DNA of 64,000 nt, from positions 682,001-746,000 of the forward strand of contig NZ_FKIF01000002.1 in the NCBI RefSeq assembly GCF_900078705.1. Reading direction: 5' to 3'. The stretch is from Bordetella ansorpii (GTDB lineage: Bacteria > Pseudomonadota > Gammaproteobacteria > Burkholderiales > Burkholderiaceae_B). Positions 59,002 to 64,000 of the stretch are shown piece by piece (the stretch's first letter is position 1; the number at the start of each line of letters is the position of its first letter). The notes under the pieces are model-generated. The model did no database searches. It was not told the origin of the DNA and saw only the letters and a list, made by a program, of their open reading frames with translations. The position numbers and the translations under genes were made by a program.

Positions 59002-59574
59002 AACTTTCCCTTGCCGCGAAAAGCAGCATATGCGCCGGGACGGCCTATGAGGGTAGGTGGCCGGAATCCAGGCAGCGGTTGACGGAGCATCGTGCCGACC
59101 GAATCAACCGTGCGCGGATAGCGTTCCAGGGTGGCGAACGCGGGGCGAAAGGAAAGAGGTCAGGAATCGATGTTGTTCGGCATCGGGCCTGTTTTGGCAG
59201 TCGTGCCGGCCCATTGGGAGGGGCGCCGGTCTTGGGCCAATCTTGGCTGTCTGCTGGCAAGTCGCGCTTCGTTGCGCTAACTAAAAAAGATGCCGAATCA
59301 TGTTTGTGCAGCGCGACAATCATAACCTGAATTCTCGACGCCTGTCATCTGTCTGCAGCAATTGCAACTGGAACATGCCCGAATTGTTGTTTTGGCGCCC
59401 GCTTGATCGAGGGTCGTGGAACAACCATCTCCCGGCCACGGGGCGCGCGCGATCCGCTGGCCCGGGCGCTGGCCTCGCTGGCCCGCGCGGCGGGCGGCGA
59501 GGACCGGATCAATTCCATGCAGTAATCGTCGCGGCCGTGGCGGGGCGGCAAGGCATGCGCCCGCCACGCGGCGT
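59002..59574 (-). other. Gene-free interval between the helicase and ung
   Basis: 573 nt. The part from 59002 to about 59310 would be transcribed as the helicase leader. The rest is upstream of the promoter. A GC-rich hairpin CGTGGCGGG/CCCGCCACG at 59536-59568 sits just past the ung stop and may end that transcript. No protein-coding frame is convincing. Confidence 0.5.
59319..59348 (-). promoter_or_regulatory. Putative sigma70 promoter of the helicase gene
   Basis: On the minus strand ATGACA, 18 nt, TATGAT. It implies a 5' untranslated leader of about 310 nt in front of the helicase ATG, as seen for cold-shock-controlled RNA helicases. Confidence 0.5.
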
Positions 59575-60327
59575 TCAGCCCAACAGCTCGCCCTGCGCGC
59601 CGCCCCGGCCGGTCGACCAGTCGATGGGCGCCTGCCCCTGGTCGCGCAGCCATGCATTGGCCCTGCCGAAGTGGCCGCAGCCCACGAAGGGCTCCGGCCC
59701 GCGCGTGGCCGACAGCGGCGAGGGGTGGTTGGACGTCAGCACCAGATGTCCGCCTTCGGGCGGCAGCAGGCCGCGCTTGGCCTGCGCATGCGCGCCCCAG
59801 AGCATGAACACCTTGGGGGCGGGGTCGGCGGCGACGGCGGCGATCAGCGCATCGGTCACGCGTTCCCAGCCGCGCTTGGCATGCGCGCCTGCCTGGCCGT
59901 CTTCCACCGTCAATGAGGTGTTCAGCAGCAGCACGCCCTGCGCCAGCCAGCCCGACAGGTCGTTGCCCGACACGGCGCTGCCCGGCTCGTCGCGCGCGAT
60001 CTCCTTGCGCATGTTGCGCAGGCTGGGCGGCGTCCTGCAATCGTCCGGCACCGAGAAGGCCAGGCCCTGCGCCTGGCCGGGGCCGTGATACGGATCCTGC
60101 CCGAGAATGACCACCCGCACCTGATGCGGCGCCAGGTCTTCCAGCGCGCGCAGCGGCCGCGCCGGGTACACCGTGGCGCCATCGGCCAGGCGCTGCTCGA
60201 CGTAGGCGATGACGGCCCGCAGGGCCTGCGCCGGTTCGGGCGCCGCGAGCACGCGCTTCCAGGCGCCGGGAAGCTGCGCCGCGTGGTCGGCCAGCGTATG
60301 GGGGACGAGTCGGTTGTCGATGGGCAT
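59575..60327 (-). CDS. ung: Uracil-DNA glycosylase
   Basis: Removes uracil from DNA as the first step of base excision repair. 250 residues, family 1. The water-activating loop VVILGQDPYHGPGQAQGLAFSV and the leucine-loop HPSPLSATRGP are intact, as is LLLNTSLTVEDGQAGAH. Start at MPIDNRLVPHTLADH. It is single, with 138 nt to the nucleosidase gene upstream. Confidence 0.95.
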   Translation of the reverse strand: MPIDNRLVPHTLADHAAQLPGAWKRVLAAPEPAQALRAVIAYVEQRLADGATVYPARPLRALEDLAPHQVRVVILGQDPYHGPGQAQGLAFSVPDDCRTPPSLRNMRKEIARDEPGSAVSGNDLSGWLAQGVLLLNTSLTVEDGQAGAHAKRGWERVTDALIAAVAADPAPKVFMLWGAHAQAKRGLLPPEGGHLVLTSNHPSPLSATRGPEPFVGCGHFGRANAWLRDQGQAPIDWSTGRGGAQGELLG

Positions 60328-60465
60328 GGCGGGATTTTTGCACAGGCGGATTGCGGTCGACCGATGGAAGTATCACCGGTCACCCGCATCGCGGGTGCGC
60401 TGCGGCCGTGCCGCCCTGCCCGGGGGATCGCCGATGCTGTGCGAGCGAGTCTGGCGGACCGGCGC

Positions 60466-61182
60466 TCAGGCCGGCAGCGCCGCCAGGAATCTCCGCAATA
60501 TCCCCGCCGAATAGACGCTGGCCACCTCGCGCAGAAAAGTGGCGAAATCCACCGGCGCGTCCTGATCGGCGCAATCGGAGATGGTGCGCAGCACGGCGCA
60601 GGGCACGCCGAATTCGTGGCAGACCTGCGCCACCGCCGCGCCTTCCATCTCGACGCACAGCGCATCGGGCAGGGCGCCGCGCAGTTCGCGCACCACGGCG
60701 GCATCGTTGACGAAGCGGTCGCCGGTGGCGATCAGCCCGCGGTGCAGGCCGGCCGTGCCGCCGCGCTGGGTCAGGAATTCGGCGGCGCAGCGGTGCAGCA
60801 GCGCGGCCAGGGCCTCGTCCGCCGTGAAATGCGAAGTTTGCAGCAAGGGCACTTCGTAGCGCGGAAACAGGGGGCTGGCGTCCAGGTCGTGCTGCACCAG
60901 GGCATTGCCGACCACCACGTCGCCGACGCGCACGTCCGCGCCCACGCCGCCCGCCACGCCGGTGAACACCACGCGATCCACCGGGAACTCGCGCAGCAGC
61001 GTCGCGGTGGTGGCGGCCGCCGCCACCTTGCCGATGCGCGTCAGCGCCAGCACGCAAGGCTGGCCGTGCAGCATGCCGTGGTGATAGTCGCGCATGCCGA
61101 CGCGGTGCGTGGAGACAGCCGGGCCCATGTCGTGCAACAGGTCGCGGATCTCATCGGGCAAAGCGGCCAGGATACCGAGCAT
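60466..61182 (-). CDS. mtnN: 5'-methylthioadenosine/S-adenosylhomocysteine nucleosidase
   Basis: Hydrolyses MTA and SAH to adenine plus the thioribose product. 238 residues from MLGILAALPDEIRDLL; an ATG 13 codons upstream is in frame but gives an atypical N-terminus. Signatures: FTGVAGGVGADVRVGDVVV, the catalytic VEMEGAAVAQVC and LRTISDCAD. It starts 49 nt after the SDR gene. It offers a second SAH-removal route beside the riboswitch-controlled ahcY, and clears MTA from polyamine or quorum-signal synthesis. Confidence 0.9.
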   Translation of the reverse strand: MLGILAALPDEIRDLLHDMGPAVSTHRVGMRDYHHGMLHGQPCVLALTRIGKVAAAATTATLLREFPVDRVVFTGVAGGVGADVRVGDVVVGNALVQHDLDASPLFPRYEVPLLQTSHFTADEALAALLHRCAAEFLTQRGGTAGLHRGLIATGDRFVNDAAVVRELRGALPDALCVEMEGAAVAQVCHEFGVPCAVLRTISDCADQDAPVDFATFLREVASVYSAGILRRFLAALPA

Positions 61183-61231
61183 GGCGGATTCCGGTGGAAG
61201 AAACGCCGCATTATCCCGCACGCGGCCGGCG

Positions 61232-62011
61232 TCAGCGCATCACCAGCCCGCCGTCCACGAACAGCACCTGCCCGGTCATGAAGCCGCTCCAGTCGGATGC
61301 CAGGAACAGCACCGGTCCGGCCACGTCCTGCGGCCTGGCGATGCGGCGCAGCGGCGTGGCGGCGATCAGCGCATCGCGGAACGACGCCTGCGTGCCGGCG
61401 CTGGCCGAGGTCGGGTAGACCAGGCCGGGCGCCACGCAGTTCACGCGGATGCCGAAGGGGCCGAGTTCCGCCGCCAGGTTGCGGCTGAACGCCACCAGCG
61501 CGGCCTTGGCCGTGGTGTAGTCGTGGTACGGCACCACGGGATGCTCGGCCAGGTTGGTGGCGATGTTGACGATGCAGCCCTGCGCGCGGCGCTTGAAGTG
61601 CGGCAACGCCGCGCGGCACACGTGATAGGCCGCGCCGACCGCGCCGTCGAACTGCGATCGATAGTCCCGCCAATCCAGGTCATCGAACACCTTGCGCTGC
61701 CGCGGATCGAAGGCATAGGCGCGCAAGGCATTGTTGACCACCACGTCCAGCCGGCCGGCCTCCCGCACGATGGATTCGATCATGGCGCGCACGGCCTCGG
61801 GCACGCTGACGTCGGCCTGCACGGCCCAGGCATCGCCGCCCGCGGCCTGGCATTGCGCCACCACGGCATCGGCCGCGGCCGTGTTGCTCAGGTAGTTCAC
61901 CACGACCGTGGCGCCCTCGCGCGCGAAGCTTCGCGCGATCTCGGCGCCGATGCCGCGGCTGGCGCCCGTCACCAGCACCACCTTGCCCGCGAACTTCATG
62001 GCGTCGTTCAT
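61232..62011 (-). CDS. Short-chain dehydrogenase/reductase (FabG-like)
   Basis: 259 residues from MNDAMKFAGKVVLVTG (a later ATG four codons on is possible). The Rossmann motif TGASRGIGAEIARS is at residues 14-27, followed by VVNNALR. The catalytic Tyr-x-x-x-Lys is in YHDYTTAKAALVAFSRN. The catalytic Ser position reads IVNIATNLAE, where Ser is replaced by Ala/Thr. The stop of the ABC receptor gene is 1 nt upstream of its start, so it is made with the transporter and probably acts on the imported compound. Confidence 0.8.
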   Translation of the reverse strand: MNDAMKFAGKVVLVTGASRGIGAEIARSFAREGATVVVNYLSNTAAADAVVAQCQAAGGDAWAVQADVSVPEAVRAMIESIVREAGRLDVVVNNALRAYAFDPRQRKVFDDLDWRDYRSQFDGAVGAAYHVCRAALPHFKRRAQGCIVNIATNLAEHPVVPYHDYTTAKAALVAFSRNLAAELGPFGIRVNCVAPGLVYPTSASAGTQASFRDALIAATPLRRIARPQDVAGPVLFLASDWSGFMTGQVLFVDGGLVMR

Positions 62012-62012
62012 C

Positions 62013-63029
62013 TCAGGTCCCCGGCAGCAGGCTGGCATCGACCACGCCGGCCACGTCGACCGGGCGCTGGATCAGTCCCAGCGCGTGGTAGGCGTCGGCC
62101 GCCTTCTGCAGCGAGGGAATGTCGAATGCGCCCAATGCGCGCCCGGCCGCCTGGGCCGAGGCATTGCGCGCGCGGATCACCTCCAGGTTCACCTCGCGGT
62201 CGGTGCCGTCGATGGCGCGCCTGGAGGCGATGGCCGCCGCTTCCTCCGGCCGCGCGATCATCCACGCGGCGCTGTCGCGGTAGGCCTTCAGGAAGGCGCG
62301 CAGCAACGGCTGGCGCTGTTGGAGGACCTGCTCGCGCACCACGAAGAGATCGCTGGACACGTTCAGCGAGTCGCGGACCTGCATCACATCGACATCGCCC
62401 AGCCCGCGGCGCCGGCCCACCAGCAGCCCGGTGTCGGTGGCGGCGGTGGCATCGACCTGGCCCTGCAGCAGCGGCGCGAAGTTCAGCACGCCGGTCACCA
62501 CGATCTGCACGTCCCGCTCCGTCAGGCCGGCCTGGTGCAGCATCACCAGCAGGTTCTGGCGCGTGCCGCTGGACAGGCTGTAGACGCCGATGCGCTTGCC
62601 CTTCAAGTCCGCCGGCCGCTTGATGTTGGCCGATTTGCGCGACACCACGTTGAAGACGTTCTGCGGATAGATGTCGTAGATCGCGCGCAGCTTCTCGCCC
62701 TTGTCCAGCGCCGTGAACAGCGAACCGGGATCCGTGAAGGCCACGTCGGCCTGCCCGCTGAGAAGGTTGCGGATGGCGTCGCCGCCGCCCGCGCCGGGCA
62801 GATAGGCCAGATCCAGCCCCTGGGCCTTGAAGAAGCCCTTGTCGGGTTCGGCCAGCAGGTTGGTGATCTCGGAGATCGGCTTGCTCCAGCCGGCCAGCGT
62901 GACCTTGCCGAGCGTGGCCTGGGCGCGTGCGGCGGCGGGCGCCAGCGATGCGGCGGCAAGGCCGGCCGCGCCGGCCAGCAACGCGCGGCGTTGGGGGGAA
63001 GAAAGCATGGCGGAAGTCCCGTGGATCAT
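62013..63029 (-). CDS. ABC transporter periplasmic receptor (NMT1/SsuA-like)
   Basis: About 338 residues. The ATG at 63029 overlaps the permease stop (ATGA); an alternative at 63008 also leaves the twin-Arg-like signal SSPQRRALLAGAAGLAAASL. The mature part reads VTLAGWSKPISEITNLLAEPDKGFFKAQGLDLAYLPGAGGGDAIRNLLSGQADVAF, typical of NMT1/THI5-like and sulfonate/nitrate/taurine receptors. Ligand not predictable; such operons import sulfonates, pyrimidine precursors or aromatic acids. Confidence 0.85.
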   Translation of the reverse strand: MIHGTSAMLSSPQRRALLAGAAGLAAASLAPAAARAQATLGKVTLAGWSKPISEITNLLAEPDKGFFKAQGLDLAYLPGAGGGDAIRNLLSGQADVAFTDPGSLFTALDKGEKLRAIYDIYPQNVFNVVSRKSANIKRPADLKGKRIGVYSLSSGTRQNLLVMLHQAGLTERDVQIVVTGVLNFAPLLQGQVDATAATDTGLLVGRRRGLGDVDVMQVRDSLNVSSDLFVVREQVLQQRQPLLRAFLKAYRDSAAWMIARPEEAAAIASRRAIDGTDREVNLEVIRARNASAQAAGRALGAFDIPSLQKAADAYHALGLIQRPVDVAGVVDASLLPGT

Positions 63030-63793
63030 GGTTGTTGCTCGGCGTAAGGGCGCAGCAGGCGCCGTTCCAGCAGCAGCGTGGCCTGATAGCCCAGCAGGCC
63101 GATGGCGGCGATGGCCGCCAGGGCCGCGAACATCAGTGGCGTATCCATCATGCCCTGCGCGGCAATGATGACCGCGCCCAGCCCACGGCTGGCGCCGATG
63201 AATTCGCCGACGACGGCGCCGACCAGGGCCAGCACCAGCGCCACGCGCAGGCCCGCCAGGATGCCGGGCAGGCCGGCGGGCAGCTTCAGGCGCAGCAGCG
63301 TCTGCCCGCGCGAGGCGCCCAGCATGCGGAACAGCTGCACGCGGTCGGGGTCGACCTGCCGCAGGCTGGTCAGGGTGTTTTCCATCAAGGGAAAGAAGCA
63401 GATCAGCGCGGTCATCACCACGGTCGGCGCCAGCCCGAAGCCGAACCAAAGCACGAACAGCGGCGCCAGCGCCAGCTTGGGCACGACCTGGCTGACGATC
63501 ACGTAGGGCTTGAGCATGCGCTCCAGCGCGGCCGATTCGGCCAGCGCGATTCCCATTGCCAGCCCGGCCAGGCCGCCCAGCGCCAGGCCCAGCAGCATCT
63601 CCGCGACGGTGGCGCCGATGTGCGGCCAGAGATAGCCGCTGGCCAATGTGGTCCACAGCGCGCGTGCCACGGCGGAAGGCGCGGGCAGCACCAGCGCCGA
63701 CAGGCCGGCCTGGCGCACGGCCAGCTCCCAGGCGGTCAGCAGCACGATCAGCAGCGCCGCCGGCAGCAGGCGGGATTGCAGCACCGGCTTCAT
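63026..63793 (-). CDS. ABC transporter permease (SsuC/TauC type)
   Basis: 255 residues from MKPVLQSRLLPAALLIVLL, with about six transmembrane helices. The BPD_transp_1 signature with the EAA loop is seen as MLGASRGQTLLRLKLPAGLPGILAGLRVAL. The start overlaps the ATPase stop by 4 nt and the stop overlaps the receptor start by 4 nt, so all three subunits are translationally coupled. Confidence 0.88.
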   Translation of the reverse strand: MKPVLQSRLLPAALLIVLLTAWELAVRQAGLSALVLPAPSAVARALWTTLASGYLWPHIGATVAEMLLGLALGGLAGLAMGIALAESAALERMLKPYVIVSQVVPKLALAPLFVLWFGFGLAPTVVMTALICFFPLMENTLTSLRQVDPDRVQLFRMLGASRGQTLLRLKLPAGLPGILAGLRVALVLALVGAVVGEFIGASRGLGAVIIAAQGMMDTPLMFAALAAIAAIGLLGYQATLLLERRLLRPYAEQQP

Positions 63794-64000
63794 GGGCGGT
63801 CTCCGGTCATGGCGTCGTAGACCTGCGCGCAATAGTGGTTGAACGTGGGTTCGTGACGCATCGCCTGCGTGCGCGGGGCGGGCAGCGCCACGGCGACGTC
63901 GGCCACCAGGCGGCCATGCCGCATCACGCCGACGTGGTCGCCCAGGTAGACGGCCTCCGCGATGTCGTGGGTGACGAACAGCACGGTGGTGCCGCGCACG
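63790..64000 (-). CDS. ABC transporter ATP-binding protein (C-terminal part)
   Basis: Only the last 70 or so codons are in the window; the gene continues past base 64000. The H-loop FVTHDIAEAVYLGDHVGVM is present, as in SsuB/TauB-type ATPases, followed by the short C-terminal tail. Coupled to the permease gene by an ATGA overlap. Walker A, the signature motif and Walker B lie outside the window. Confidence 0.88.
   Translation of the reverse strand, partial: VRGTTVLFVTHDIAEAVYLGDHVGVMRHGRLVADVAVALPAPRTQAMRHEPTFNHYCAQVYDAMTGDRP

Noticed and set aside
56833-59082. 749-codon open frame on the plus strand with repeated Ala-rich units
   Set aside because: It is the antisense of the DEAD-box helicase repeats; the repeat period keeps all frames open. 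No family similarity and no ribosome site.

Overview
The window is GC-rich (roughly two thirds G+C) and reads like a chromosome segment of a betaproteobacterium of the family Alcaligenaceae (Bordetella/Achromobacter type). The evidence is three Bug-type tripartite tricarboxylate receptors, the betaproteobacterial cysteine-poor DksA, an ahcY gene behind an SAH riboswitch, and tandem LpxL-type acyltransferases beside metK. I saw no rRNA, tRNA, insertion sequence, prophage or CRISPR array. Both window edges cut genes: a cobalamin adenosyltransferase on the left and an ABC ATPase on the right.

Layout. 1-9859: a CusF-like copper protein, heat-shock protease hslVU (with a sigma32-type promoter), dksA, and a zinc-homeostasis block: COG0523 metallochaperone, zur, a DUF1007 protein plus NicO-family transporter, and a ZnuD-like TonB receptor. 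Two Zur-box-like sites share an identical 13-mer. 9860-15774: xerC, a DUF484 gene, dapF, two LpxL-type acyltransferases, then metK behind an unexplained 285-nt leader. 15821-26525: carboxylate and sugar-acid catabolism. A LysR gene diverges from a Bug receptor, a LeuCD-like isomerase pair and a fluoroacetate-dehalogenase-like hydrolase. Next come another Bug receptor, an unusual 2-hydroxyacid dehydrogenase, an enolase-superfamily enzyme, a FadR-type GntR regulator and KdgD. 26639-31339: a DUF1289 gene, a glycosyltransferase, the SAH riboswitch-ahcY-membrane protein-metF methyl cycle block, and a decayed PemK/MazF-type toxin.

32689-50119 is the most interesting part. It carries the Anbu (proteasome-like) / transglutaminase / circularly permuted ATP-grasp / alpha-E system in two halves. 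The Anbu half is 32689-35990 and the ATP-grasp half 40604-50020. Between them lies a complete bufferin operon, 36109-40487: bufA1, bufB, bufC, doxX, an nrsF paralogue, sigF and nrsF. bufA1 is preceded by an exact GTAACC-N16-CGAA SigF-type promoter. The ATP-grasp operon is preceded by a strong sigma54 -24/-12 element with upstream TGCACC half-sites, which suggests nitrogen control. The two DUF1109 anti-sigma paralogues differ: one keeps the conserved cysteines, the other has lost them.

50357-64000 is mostly housekeeping: 5-formyl-THF cyclo-ligase, lytic transglycosylase, cca, an ArsR regulator with a divergent hydrolase, a MidA-like methyltransferase, a DEAD-box helicase with six near-identical 27-residue C-terminal repeats, ung, MTA/SAH nucleosidase, and an ABC importer co-transcribed with a short-chain dehydrogenase. 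Methyl-cycle enzymes (metK, ahcY, metF, mtnN) and metal-handling proteins recur across the window.
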